A DNA stretch of 64,000 bases from Gambelia wislizenii (GCA_030847615.1 JAUMIR010000004.1:76787001-76851000); one strand, 5' to 3'. Shown: positions 25,101 through 33,059, counted from the first letter of the stretch. Numbers and translations: made by a program. The notes: generated by a model from the letters alone, not told the origin.

Positions 25101-26500
25101 GTGTATTTGTGGCCATTTTAAAACCTGCATTTCATACAAGAATTGTATTAGGTCCTGAACAGAAGAGCACTGTGACTATGACAATTTTGACAGAACTGTA
25201 AAGACAACTACCGCTGTTAGAATTACCACTAAGGCTGTGATCCAGTGAGCCATCCAATATAGTGGTTCTCTCTCTCTGTGGAGAAAGATGTTTGCTCTTG
25301 GATGCCCTCCCACAGCAGTGACAGAAAGATCTGCCACCACTACACCCAACAGCAGAAAGGGCGGGGGGGGGGGCATCTTCAGAGCCTCCTTTCTCAAACA
25401 AACCCTCGAAACAAGCAAAATGGATTGGAGTTGGTACACATATTTTCCTTCCATAGAAAGGTAAAAACTTACCTTCCTCATACACATCTTCTGCCCAGCT
25501 AGTACAATCTGACAGCTCCTCTGCCACAGATACTGCTCTTCCACCAAGTGTTTTTCCCACTTGTTTCCAGCCTGTGTTGTTGGGCTATAATGTACCTACT
25601 ACCTGCCTACATCAGATACATTCATTCAATTGGCAGCTCAATTAGCCCAGAGGTGGGGAACCCATGACCCTTCACACACTATTGATCCAGAGGTCTCCAT
25701 CCCCTAAATTGGCCTATTAGAAGAAAGACTATTAAACTACTAGAATTAGGACTTTTTCGGACAATGTAAAAATAACGCTAGCAGCGTCGCCAGGTTGCGA
25801 CGCTGCAACGCTAGAGGGCGTCAGTTTCGTACGACGCTTCTTCCCAGCAGTACTGTTGCAGTACCGCTGGGACATTTGACCGTGATATTTTTGCTTTCTA
25901 CTGTCATATTTTACTCGCGATCAACGATCGTGAGTAAACTGTGACTGCAAAAGCAAAAATATCACAGTCAAATGTCCCAGCAGTACTGCAACAGTACCGC
26001 TGGGAAGGAGCGTCGTACGAAACTGACGCCCTCTTGCGCTGCAGCGTCGCAACCTGGCGACGCTGCTAGCGTTATTTTTACATTGTCCAAGAAAGTCCTA
26101 AGAGTATATTTACAGAGTTTGAAAAGTCACAAACTCATAACACACTAAAATTAATATGGATACAGACAGGTTGTACAATGCTGAGAATGGGAATTTGGTC
26201 TTACTGGTGAAGCATGGTGGGTTTTTTTCAAAATGTTCTTTGCTTTTTCTTATCAATTCTCAGATACATGACACCAATGCTGCCAAAAATACTTCAAGCA
26301 AAGAAACGAATGTAGTATATGCCATACCAAACAAGCCCAAATCAAGGATAGAGGATATCACGTACGTCAACACAAAGTTTCCACTGAGGTCTGGTATCAT
26401 CAAACATCATAGTGAGCCACATTGTGTGCTTCCCTCTCCAGGATCTGTAGAGTATGCAAACATCATCTTTGGATCCAGAATTCCACATATCAGAGACTAA
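4088..26500 (+). CDS. TREM/CD300-like inhibitory receptor with two Ig-V domains, 8 exons
   Basis: Join 4088-4148, 6749-7162, 8557-8955, 10184-10232, 20560-20601, 21012-21115, 24595-24650, 26264-26500; 453 codons plus TAA, all junctions GT-AG and in phase. Order: signal peptide (1-22), Ig-V 1 (about 50-157), Ig-V 2 (about 185-290), stalk with an NST glycosylation sequon (292-321), transmembrane helix (326-351), cytoplasmic tail (352-453). The tail has a canonical ITIM, V437-E-Y439-A-N-I442, plus Y394 and Y409. The transmembrane segment lacks the Lys or Arg used for DAP12 pairing, so an inhibitory, SHP-recruiting role is inferred. Both domains carry the WC...C pair typical of TREM/TREML proteins (KVWCK). 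The architecture resembles avian TREM-B-type receptors, but CD300 or pIgR-like alternatives are not excluded. All exons are intact despite heavy transposon load. Confidence 0.82.
4325..4812. mobile_element. Non-autonomous DNA-element debris with GCAATCCTATGCA-type ends
   Basis: GCAATCCTATGCATGTTACC at 4326 and its complement GGTAACATGCATAGGATTGC near 4787-4806 form terminal inverted repeats. The interior includes the common reptile motif CCATTGACTTAAATGGGGCTTA. A CR1-like tail fragment (about 4440-4485, CCTTCCAACTCTACAATC) interrupts it. Confidence 0.5.
4813..6490. other. Receptor intron 1, no gene seen
   Basis: Low-complexity T and A runs and degraded fragments, such as GGCTGCAATCCTG near 5954. 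No ORF here has splice sites or similarity that I can support. Confidence 0.5.
6497..6612 (+). mobile_element. hAT-like MITE fragment
   Basis: Starts with GGGGTGGGCAACATG, an end motif typical of hAT non-autonomous elements. Related to the more complete copy at 33950-34290. Confidence 0.4.
6749..7162 (+). CDS. Receptor exon 2: Ig-V domain 1
   Basis: Acceptor TTGTTCCAG|GC, donor GAAA|GTAAGT, phase 1 to 1 as usual for Ig-domain exons. Residues 22-158. B-strand Cys66 (AFCAY), C-strand KVWCK with Cys78, Cys86, then NGC with Cys120, then DSGTYWFG. The usual F-strand Cys is Phe138. The ~30 residues before the domain are Ser-rich and may be a linker. Confidence 0.85.
7442..7643 (+). mobile_element. 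CR1 3' fragment
   Basis: GAGCTGTTCGACAGTGGAACACACTCCC-type CR1 3' coding end, followed by the untranslated GGCAGGGGGTTGGACTGGATGG block and the TTTGATTCTATGATTCT tail. The foldback element at 7644 begins exactly at its tail. Confidence 0.9.
7644..7935. mobile_element. Palindromic (foldback) MITE, ~292 bp
   Basis: The arms are reverse complements over most of their length: CTTACTGCACTCCAAAGAAA at the left end and TTTCTTTGGAGTGCAGTAAG at the right, with the centre near 7790. Bases TA bound both ends, suggesting a Tc1/mariner-type TA target. Open frames on both strands encode similar peptides simply because the arms mirror each other; there is no transposase. Confidence 0.75.
8557..8955 (+). 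CDS. Receptor exon 3: Ig-V domain 2
   Basis: Acceptor TTCTTCTAG|GT, donor AAAAAG|GTGAGT, phase 1 to 1. Residues 160-291. Cys200 (AFCSL), KVWCK with Cys212, Cys220, NGC with Cys253, DSGTYWFG with Phe271 in place of Cys. Clearly a tandem duplicate of domain 1, with the same cysteine pattern and the same WFG replacement. A Pro/Thr/Ser-rich linker precedes it. Confidence 0.87.
9407..9997. mobile_element. Possible non-autonomous DNA transposon
   Basis: GGAGATTATCAGACG at 9407 is matched by CGTCTGATAATCTCC at 9983-9997, a terminal inverted repeat of about 15 bp. The interior has no coding capacity that I can support and no target duplication is clear. Confidence 0.4.
10184..10232 (+). CDS. Receptor exon 4: stalk
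   Basis: 49 bp, acceptor TTTTCAG|GA, donor AAAG|GTACCA, phase 1 to 2. Encodes [16 protein letters not shown], with an NST N-glycosylation sequon. Short stalk exons of this kind are common in TREM and CD300 genes. Confidence 0.65.
10600..13200 (+). mobile_element. CR1 retroposon copy A, 5' part (split by copia)
   Basis: 5'-truncated CR1. It encodes an apurinic-type endonuclease with [11 protein letters not shown] near 10939, then the RT. The frame is open from 10587 to 12086 (ending in [16 protein letters not shown]), breaks, and resumes at 12190 with [11 protein letters not shown] and FADDTKLGG. There is a small deletion near 12450 (FINEGIGG, where copy B has FINDLDEG), a frameshift near 12660 and a stop near 12800. 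At 13200 it is interrupted by the copia element; the remaining 3' end is at 18713-18892. Confidence 0.9.
13196..13200 (+). repeat. Left target-site duplication of copia (CACAC)
   Basis: CACAC directly precedes the left LTR and is repeated at 18718-18722 after the right LTR. A 5-bp duplication is the usual size for Ty1/copia integrase. The flanks rejoin into uninterrupted CR1 sequence. Confidence 0.9.
13201..13837 (+). repeat. Left LTR of copia element (637 bp)
   Basis: Begins TGTTAAGG and ends CCTGACA (TG...CA). CCAAT near 13455, TATAAAA at 13512-13518 and AATAAA at 13623-13628 give a U3-R-U5 layout. By eye it differs from the right LTR by about eight substitutions, and it lacks 28 bp that the right LTR has near 18619-18646. 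Confidence 0.92.
13839..13853 (+). promoter_or_regulatory. Primer binding site, half-tRNA-iMet type
   Basis: GGGTTATGGGCCCAG, two bases after the LTR, is the exact complement of CUGGGCCCAUAACCC in the anticodon stem-loop of vertebrate initiator tRNA-Met (recalled sequence). Drosophila copia primes from the same internal tRNA region after anticodon-loop cleavage, unlike retroviruses, which pair with the tRNA 3' end. Confidence 0.85.
14056..18021 (+). pseudogene. Ty1/copia gag-pol polyprotein with one in-frame stop
   Basis: A single frame of 1322 codons interrupted only by TAG at 17752-17754. Order: Gag-like region (about 1-210), zinc knuckle [14 protein letters not shown] (about 218-231), protease WLVDSGATS (about 283), HHCC integrase with CTVCHQ (about 453) and catalytic [10 protein letters not shown] with YVDDLCVAA (about 1010), and RNase H with TTEAEFAAL (about 1215). 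The integrase-before-RT order defines copia. The stop lies inside RNase H; the last ~88 codons (17755-18021, with [12 protein letters not shown]) remain open in the same frame. Start chosen at the first ATG after the leader. Copia elements are scarce in amniotes, so this is a notable, recently active copy. Lies in receptor intron 4, same strand. Confidence 0.93.
18043..18052 (+). promoter_or_regulatory. Polypurine tract of copia
   Basis: GGAGGGGA directly before the right LTR, the expected plus-strand primer. Confidence 0.7.
18053..18717 (+). repeat. Right LTR of copia element (665 bp)
   Basis: TGTTAAGG...CCTGACA; TATAAAA at 18364-18370 and AATAAA at 18475-18480. Its 28-bp block AAAGCATTAACCACTGATCT and following bases are absent from the left LTR. 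Followed by the CACAC duplication. Confidence 0.92.
18718..18892 (+). mobile_element. CR1 copy A, 3' end
   Basis: Resumes the CR1 exactly where 13200 leaves off (CACAC|TCCCTTGGAGC), through the GGCAGGGGGTTGGACTGGATGG block to a TCTATGATTCTATGATTCT tail. Confidence 0.92.
18990..20206 (+). mobile_element. CR1 retroposon copy B, 5'-truncated, RT frame open
   Basis: Starts inside the RT. The 19021-20121 frame is open for 366 codons, with [32 protein letters not shown] and a C-terminus at HLSGML; it then runs through the 3' UTR to a TCTATGATTCTATGATT tail. Very similar to copy A but without its deletion, frameshift and stop, so probably younger. Truncated before the endonuclease, so not autonomous. 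Confidence 0.92.
20560..20601 (+). CDS. Receptor exon 5: stalk
   Basis: 42 bp, acceptor TTTTCCCCCAG|C, donor CCACG|GTAAGA, phase 2 to 2. Encodes a Ser/Thr/Pro-rich segment ([13 protein letters not shown]), typical of an O-glycosylated stalk. Confidence 0.65.
20602..21011. other. Receptor intron 5
   Basis: No repeat or ORF that I recognise. Confidence 0.5.
21012..21115 (+). CDS. Receptor exon 6: transmembrane segment
   Basis: Acceptor TTGTTTCAG|A, donor GAGAG|GTAAGT, phase 2 to 1. Residues 323-356: a 26-residue hydrophobic helix (from [11 protein letters not shown] to VVMMLF) followed by the stop-transfer KRKMR. No acidic or basic residue inside the helix. Confidence 0.85.
21116..22620. other. 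Receptor intron 6, first part
   Basis: AT-rich, no recognisable repeat family or exon. ORFs here are short and lack support. Confidence 0.5.
22626..22856. mobile_element. pogo/Tigger-like MITE
   Basis: Flanked by TA. Left end CAGTTGGCCCTCCATATCC, right end GGATACCAAAGGCCTGCTG, with the internal ATCCACAGATT motif. These ends match the Tigger/MER2 type of Tc1-mariner MITE known from mammals. Confidence 0.8.
22931..23153. mobile_element. pogo/Tigger-like MITE
   Basis: Second copy of the 22626 family, 75 bp downstream: TAGCTGGCCCTCCATACCC start, GGTATCCACC near 23115, GATGGGCCCACTATA end. Confidence 0.75.
23397..23709. mobile_element. Tigger-like MITE, second subfamily
   Basis: Starts GACCCCCACATCTGCAGGAC and ends GGGGATCATACTGTA. 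Internal GTTTCACTTACCCATG and TTCTCTCTAG motifs are shared, inverted, with 31391-31600. Confidence 0.65.
24595..24650 (+). CDS. Receptor exon 7: cytoplasmic
   Basis: Acceptor CTTGATAG|CA, donor TTACAG|GTAAGT, phase 1 to 0. Encodes [19 protein letters not shown]. Two alternative AGs, 3 and 6 bp downstream, would shorten it by one or two codons without shifting frame. Confidence 0.7.
25746..26101. mobile_element. Near-perfect palindromic transposon, 356 bp
   Basis: Two arms of about 170 bp with roughly a dozen mismatches by eye, centred near 25922. Outer ends TTAGGACTTT and AAAGTCCTAA; inner blocks ACAATGTAAAAATAACGC and its complement, AGCGTCGCCAGGTTGCGACG and its complement. CpG-rich compared with the flanks. 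TA at both borders suggests a Tc1/mariner-type foldback MITE. No coding capacity. Its right end is 162 bp before receptor exon 8. Confidence 0.85.
26264..26500 (+). CDS. Receptor exon 8: tail with ITIM, stop
   Basis: Acceptor CAATTCTCAG|ATA, phase 0, ending TAA at 26498-26500. Residues 376-453. Tyrosines: Y394 (NVVYAIPN), Y409 (DITYVNT, a Y-x-N Grb2-type site) and Y439 (SVEYANI, a perfect V-x-Y-x-x-I ITIM). Confidence 0.87.
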   Translation: MHDTNAAKNTSSKETNVVYAIPNKPKSRIEDITYVNTKFPLRSGIIKHHSEPHCVLPSPGSVEYANIIFGSRIPHIRD

Positions 26501-27243
26501 AGGCAGACTGAGCTTAATTAGTAGTCTCCCTTTTATAAATTCCAAGGTTTGTTTCCTGAGATGTATGAATGAAGCGAGAGCTCCTTTGTTTTAGAGCTAA
26601 AAGGTATATTTGTGATACTCCTTTAGCTTCTGTGCAGTGCTGTACTGATTATTTTAAGAGCTGGTAGGCTAATCTAAAAGCCTGCTGGTCCACTATCTAG
26701 AACTAGTGTGTGGACCAATCCATATAGTGAAGTGTCCCTTGACTACTGTATATGAATTGACCCTATCATCAGGTAAAGTGAAGCAACCCAAAATGGCAAA
26801 TGAAGGGGTGTGCAAGCTCTCCCGCCATTATTCCAGAGACCCCAGCCATGCCTTTGTTGAAGGCCACAGCTATATGTGCCATAAAGCCTTCTTGGCACCC
26901 CTTAAATTAGCTCACTCTCCATAAGTCCTATAGAGGACACTGCTCCATAATCAACACTGAATAATACAATTGCTAGTCCAATGTGTTTATGTACGTAAAA
27001 TGGAGTACCACATTGTTCTTTGCCTGTGTCAGCAAAACATCCTAGCACAGGAGTGTGGCCCCCACATCCTGAAGCAGGCCTCCAGGCCAGGATCTTTAGC
27101 AAGCCACCTACCTACTGCTAAGATTAAGGACAGTGAGATAGATGCTCTACAGGATTTAGGAAAAAAATTAAAATAAGTCAGTTGAAATGATGACATCAAA
27201 GTAATATATATATTTATTTTAAAAAAACTAAATGGATTTACAT

Positions 27244-27249
27244 AATAAA
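27244..27249 (+). terminator. Possible receptor polyadenylation signal
   Basis: AATAAA, 744 bp after the stop codon. A second AATAAA is at 27736-27741. Neither can be proven from sequence alone. Confidence 0.35.
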
Positions 27250-28570
27250 AATTTACAATAAGATCACACCTGCCCCTTCCTAATCCTGGGCCCCTGGGTC
27301 CCAGGTTAGACCCATGTCAGCCTCTCCTTGTGGGGGCCATGCACAAGATACATAACTCTGTAATCACAAGGGGGAATGGCTGAAGTTGGTTTTGCTTAGG
27401 AAGCCAACTACTCTTAATCACCATAGATGTGCAGAACAAGTGTTAAAAAAATACTAATCCAAGTCCCATACACATTACAAATGTTTTAAATCCCTTCTGT
27501 GTAAATGTAATTCAAACATAGCATGTAACATCTGTATGGATGAAGTTATGGTATTTTTTTAAAAAAAGAATTAAACCTATTTTCCTGAACAACTGCAAGA
27601 TGTAACCTACCCACCAGAAAACTTACCTTTCCATGGGTAAGAGCAGAGTTCAGGCTTCAAAAGTGTTCACAGATACTATATTTAAGCTGTTGTATTATAG
27701 TTGTGCCTATTTAAGAACAAACTGAATAGAACAAGAATAAACTGAACAGAAGTGCTATAAGCTTAAACACAGAGATGTCCTAATGATTAGCTGTGGAAAT
27801 ACAGGCTATCCAAATTTAACAGCAAAAGGGATGTTCATGGAAGGAGTGTAGATTCTCTACTCACCCCCCAACACAGTTTACTTCCTGGTGTGTTTTTCTC
27901 CTTAGTTGAGCTCCAACATCTGATGTGTGTAGAGGTAGGTGAAAGAAGTTTGAGAAGGGAATGGGAGGCCTGCAGGAGACTTAGGCATGCTTCAGCATTC
28001 CTCAGCCAGATACCTCTTCTGTTGTCAATATCAAATCCCACAACCTTCTGGTGGTAACTGGGGCAGTATTACATTTTAGGTATACAGAACTGCACCTATG
28101 ACATCTTGTCTAGCATTCAAGGAATATTTGCAGAGTAAATGTACACGGGAAAATATGCCTTCTGTTTTAAAATGTAAATAATGCTTTATGTTGGTGGAAT
28201 TTAAACAGTAAACATATCAAAATGATGGCTCCCTTGCATTCTTTTCCACCCTGAAATGGTATCTTTTGGGCTGGTAGATATATATATATATATATATATT
28301 ATGTGTCTTATATGAATCATGTATGTCTGGGTTATTGCCCACTAAAATAGAAGAAATGGATGGATGATTTACACCATGCCATCCTAAAATCATTGTGTGG
28401 CTGAAAAATTCAGAAAATCTTTGTTTCATGACCTAAACTGCAGGCTCTTGCTACTGACTGCTGTGAAACAGGTCATGACCCAACAGAGCTTATCAGAGAA
28501 ATTATGCCCCTCATCATATCAGCTTTCAAGTGTATTCAAATTCTTACAGTTCAATGTTAGTTGCTATTCA
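27250..28570. other. Intergenic, (TA)n at 28277-28300
   Basis: No gene or named repeat seen apart from a dinucleotide TA microsatellite at 28277-28300. Confidence 0.5.
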
Positions 28571-28576
28571 CATTGT

Positions 28577-28650
28577 GTATCCCTGCATGGCAGGGGTTTG
28601 GACTGGATGGCCCTTGTGTTCTCTTCCAACTCTATGATTCTATCAACTAT
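28577..28650 (+). mobile_element. CR1 tail fragment
   Basis: GGCAGGGGTTTGGACTGGATGG followed by TTCCAACTCTATGATTCTAT. Confidence 0.85.
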
Positions 28651-29284
28651 ATAACACAACAGTATGAACTACCTCCTTATAAATCTTTTACTCTGACAAA
28701 AAAAAAAATACCAAGCTGGATTTCATGCTGATTTTTGTTTGGGGAAGGTAGCTCTTTTATATGCTGGACTGGAACCATTTTAGCTTCTGTGTAGTGCTGT
28801 ATTTAAGCTCAGTTGAGTGGCATTAGCTCTGAAGAAATTCTTTTTAGAAGCTCTGCAGGTTGATTTTAAAGTTGTATTCCCCTGAAGAAGGCCATAAAAA
28901 TATTTCCAGGCCAAAACATGTTGGGTTATTTTCAAGAAGAGAGCTGCCGGACTCAGCCGCATCACTGGTGTCTCATTTGCGGGTCTAGTCTGGTCCCCGA
29001 CTAGCCCGTCGGCCCACATGGCAGCCAGCATGGGGGTTCCATGGTTGTCTTCCCCTTCCCAGCCTGCTCCGTGGGCCGGGAAGGGGTACGAAACTGAGAA
29101 ACAATTGGGGCAGGTCACTCCTGCCCTGATTGGTTACTCTGAAGGGAGGTGGGATACTGTTGCCTTTTGCATAAGTTTTTCAGCAGTTTTGCTGAAGTTT
29201 TCCAGCAGTTTTATGACTGCTGCTTTACAGCAAGGGGGTTGGGTATATGTACCTGGTTCCCATGCTGGATCAGTCAGTAACTCT

Positions 29285-29613
29285 TAGAATCATAGAATTG
29301 GAAGAGACCTCAAGGGCCCTCCAGTCCAACCCCCTGCCCTGCAGGAATACACAATCAAATCATTCCCAACATATGGCCACCCAGCCTCTGTTTAAAAACT
29401 CCAAAGAAGGAGACTCCACCACACTCCAAGGCAGTGTATTCCACTTCCAAACAGCTCTTACTGTCAAAAAGTCCTTCCTAATGCTTAGGTGGAATCTCTT
29501 TTCCTGTAGTTTGAACCCATTGCTCTGTGTCCTAGTCTCTCGAGCAGCAGAAAACAAGTTTGCTCCGTCCTCAGTGTGACATCCTTTCAAATATTTAAAC
29601 ATGGCTATCACTT
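29285..29613 (-). mobile_element. CR1 copy, minus strand, 3' part
   Basis: Starts AGAATCATAGAATTGGAAGAG, the complement of the CR1 tail, and continues into the complement of the CR1 C-terminus. Its other half is at 30112-30428. Confidence 0.88.
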
Positions 29614-29710
29614 CACTTAACAGATTTTCTAGCCCTGTGCCAGAATGGACAAACTGTGGAGGTCCTTAACCCCTCTGAGGGCTGCATCTTTCCCAAAGAA
29701 ACAAAATAAG

Positions 29711-30111
29711 AAGTGTATGTTTAGCCTGAAAAAAAGATGGTTAAGAGGCGATATGATAGCCCTGTTTAAATATTTGAAGGGGTGTCATGCTGAGGATGGA
29801 GCAGGCTTGTTTTCTGCTGCTCCAGAGACTGGAACACGGAACAATGGATGCAAGCTCCAGGAACAGAGATTCCACCTCAACATGAGGAGGAACTTTTTGA
29901 CAGTCAGAGCTGTTAGGCAGTGGAACACACTCCCTCGGAGCGTGGTGGGGTGGGGTCTCCTTCCTTGGAGGTCTTTAAACAGAGGCTGGATGGCCATCTG
30001 TCAGGGATGCTTTGATTGTCATTTCCTGCGTGGCAGGGGGTTGGACTGGATGGCCCTCGTGGTCTCTTCCAACTCTACAATTCTATGAGTCTATGAGTCT
30101 ATGAGTCTATG
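29711..30111 (+). mobile_element. CR1 copy, plus strand, inserted in the minus copy
   Basis: Encodes [19 protein letters not shown] and runs to a CTATGAGTCTATGAGTCTATG tail. It is inserted head-on into the minus-strand CR1; about 100 bp at 29614-29710 is unassigned. Confidence 0.88.
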
Positions 30112-30428
30112 TCCCCTCTCAACCTTTTCTTCTCCAGACTATACATGCCCAGCTACCTAAGCCGTTCCCCATAGGGCATGGCCTCCAGACCTCCCACCAT
30201 CCTGATCACCCTCCTCTGGACATGTTCCAGCTTCTCAATATCCTTCCTGAATTGTAGTGCCCAGAACTGTACCCAGTATTCCAGGTGAGGTCTAACCAAA
30301 GCAGAATATAAGGGCACTATTACTTCCCTTGATCTAGATACTATAATTCTGTTAATACAGCGTAGAATCACATTGGCTTTTTTAGCTGCTGCATCATACT
30401 GCTGACTCATGTTCAGCTTGTGGTCCAT
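30112..30428 (-). mobile_element. CR1 copy, minus strand, continuation
   Basis: Complement of the RT C-terminal segment (motifs HLEYWVQFW and [10 protein letters not shown]), continuing the copy at 29285. Confidence 0.88.
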
Positions 30429-31169
30429 TTCAGGAGATTCCCCCCCTTTCCCAGCTGTTGGGAGAAAGGAGAGGGGAAGGGATCATCAGGCAGATGGGGC
30501 CTGGCCAGGACTCCTCCTCCTTCATCAGTGGTGGTGTCAGTAGTAGATTGACAGTGGTATCATCGATCAGCACTCGTTCGGTTGATGTCTGGGTCTGGAC
30601 ATGTGATTTGAGCCAACCATTGCAGCTGTTATCAATAAAGTTGTGGCCTTTATTGCCAATATTTATCATTACGTACCAATATATCGTTCCAACTGATATT
30701 ACGTGTCTGTCATTATTTAGGGAAGAGGGGCGGGGGGAGAACATCCGGCCTAGACACGCAGTAAAATCTTTTTTTCCCCAGCACCTGGAGACTTCATCTC
30801 TTTTCCACATCACATAAAGATTTGATTTAGGCAGACAATTTGAAGTTCCCTTTGCTCTGTTCCTTGTAAATATTGATCACTGACAGTCCCCTCAAGGAAG
30901 ATCTGCTCAAGACAGCAGCAAGAATAGCCATAGCATTATCATCAGTATCTTTGGGAATAGGATTATTTTTACTTTTTCATTTGCAACTTGATACTGGCCA
31001 CCATGTTCTCATTGTGAGTGAAAAGAGAGGGATAACCAGCCATCCCCCCCCCCCGCAAAAAAATCTAGCTTGTCTCAACCTCGCTATGGTCACTGTCTGT
31101 TGTTTATTTTTATTTTTTGTATAAAGTATGTTTTAATTCCTGAATTATTTAATTGTATTTTAAGGGGGG

Positions 31170-31274
31170 TGGGATTGAGGGTTCGGGATGTATATTTTAA
31201 TTGTTGTAAGCCCCCCCGGTTGAATTTCATAGAGGGGCGGGATAAATAATAATAAAATAATAATAACTATTATT

Positions 31275-31305
<31 letters not shown>
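31170..31305 (+). mobile_element. LINE/SINE 3' tail with (AAT)n and (GTT)n
   Basis: TTGTAAGCCCCCCCGGTTGAA then GGGGCGGGATAAATAATAAT, the common reptile L2-type tail; similar tails are at 59819-59925 and 63944-64000. Ends in a GTT microsatellite at 31277-31304. Confidence 0.55.
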
Positions 31306-31390
31306 GAACTTGCCAGCTTTGTTCAGGCCTACACTCAGGATTTAAGGAATATATTTAATCAGTGACTCTGAGGCCAGGAAAGCATCACAC

Positions 31391-31600
31391 AAGTCAACCC
31401 CTGTATCCGTGGGGGATACCTTCCAAGACCTCCCCCCCCCATGGATACCTGAAACCTGGATAACAGGGAACCCTATTATTTTCAATGAAACGAACACTGG
31501 AAGTTGACCACAGAATCACATTGGAGGAACTAGAAGTGCTAGAGAGAACATATTTTTTGGACGTGGATAAGTGAAACCATGGATACAGGGGCGACTTGTA
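31391..31600 (-). mobile_element. Tigger-like MITE, inverted relative to 23397-23709
   Basis: AAGTCAACCCCTGTATCCGTG at the left and GGATACAGGGGCGACTTGTA at the right are terminal inverted repeats. The interior shares AGAGAGAACAT and GTGAAACCATGG with the complement of 23397-23709. Confidence 0.7.
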
Positions 31601-31667
31601 CTTCTTCACTGTAGAAAAGAATGTCCAATGCTCCTGCATACTTCACTACATATCTATAATCTCTGGC

Positions 31668-31750
31668 TTTTTTCTCTCTCTCTGGCTTTTCTTCGCAAAT
31701 GAAGATTCAGGAAGGACTCATCCCACGCTTTCTGCAAGCGCGCTGATGAC
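31668..31750 (-). mobile_element. 3' fragment of the LINE family at 1-2550
   Basis: Complement of the LINE 3' end: CTTTCTTCTGGC-like end, then GAAGATTCAGGAAGGACTCATCCC and TTTCTGCAAGCG, as at 2465-2540. Confidence 0.75.
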
Positions 31751-33049
31751 TATAATATAAAGCTTAATTAACCCTTTAGGTCACGAAAGCAGTCTTCCTT
31801 TATGTTCCACACAGTAAGCCCAAAGCAAGCAGCATGAATATTCAGGTCCACTTGAAAGCCTGAAGTATCTCATAGCCATTTTAAAAGCTAATTCCTATAC
31901 AGAAATACACTTGTAAGAATTAAACTTACAATATGCAAGTAAATCAATACATGCAACAATACAGAATTGAGTTGACTATCACAACTCTATATATTCAGAA
32001 GACATAGGCAATCCTGGCTAATGTGGAGGTTCAGTCAGTAATGACCACAGAAACTGAGTTGGTCTTTTCTGCCAGTACTTTGCAAACTATCTGATGTGTG
32101 GAATGAGCAATTATTTTAATTCCAGTGTGCCAGGGTCTGGCACCATATTTGTGCCCACTGGTTACAACTGCTTCTTTCTTTCCTGGAAACTTGCCAGGGA
32201 CCAGCAGCCAATGGCTCAGGGATCAGCACCAGTCTAGGGACCCCCACTTTGAGTGGCATGGCTTTAGAGTACTGATGAAATCAGCTACTATAAATCACCA
32301 CATTTCAGAATACTGTACTGTAATACCAAAAAACACAGTGTATGTAAATAATTCAATGTACACTTACTTTCTTGCAACATATTGCTACGCTATTAACTTT
32401 AGAAACAAAAACTGCATCACAGAGAAAGTTTCTATTAAGGGCAGACCAGAGATTTCCGAGATTATCCAACTATCAGAGAGCATGGATAGCTTTAATATGT
32501 CCATATTTCACAAAAAGCCCCAGGTGCTTTATCTCTGGAGACAGGTTTCCCAACTAAAGTACTGTATATCCATTCCACCAACTGTCAAAAGTGTGTCTTT
32601 GGAAGACAATTACCCCCAAAGTACAGAATAATCTCAATCTATTAGAAGAGCCACATTTCATGGTACTTCTGACCTTTTAACTCAGATATTCTGTTTGTAT
32701 TATAGCAACAGGAGACAGTCTTTATTATGCACTGCAGTTTATCACATCCCTAGGGCTGTGAGAACAACAATTCTTAAACACATATACTACATCAGTATGA
32801 TAAAAAGAGAACATGTAAAAGCAGATAAATAGTTACTTTACACCTGCCATAAACAGCAAACCCAACTGAAATAATAATTAGAAGACTTCTAGCATCCTAA
32901 TCAACTTGTTCCTGCTGCTTCTGAGTAAATGTTTTAAGAATTAACTGATAAAGTGCAATCCTGTGCAAGTTCACTCATAAATAAGTCACACTATATCTCA
33001 CAGAATTTACTCATGAGCAAGAATGCACAGTACTGCAGCTGTAGGTACC
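31751..33049. other. Intergenic, no gene supported
   Basis: A 168-codon open frame at 32125-32631 has no recognisable domain and begins in a hAT-like degraded repeat. Nothing else stands out. Confidence 0.45.
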
Positions 33050-33059
33050 CTTGGCTATT

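Larger units (their letters stand above)
28930..30820 (+). repeat. LTR-like sequence disrupted by CR1 insertions
   Basis: GC-richer than its surroundings. 28930-29284 has an inverted CCAAT (GATTGGTT near 29130) and a TATA-like GGTATATGTA near 29241. After the nested CR1s, 30431-30820 has AATAAAG near 30634 with GT-rich sequence after it. The layout suggests an old solo LTR, but I cannot define its ends or a target duplication. Confidence 0.3.

Noticed and set aside
4088..26500. Calling the receptor CD300 or PIGR outright
   Set aside because: The WC...C pattern and the FANCE linkage favour TREM/TREML, but sequence alone does not settle it, so no symbol is given.
29285..30428. Host coding exons from several 80-150-codon frames
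   Set aside because: All translate CR1 RT C-terminus or its complement.
32125..32631. 168-codon frame in the intergenic region
   Set aside because: No recognisable domain, no splice support, and it begins in degraded repeat sequence.
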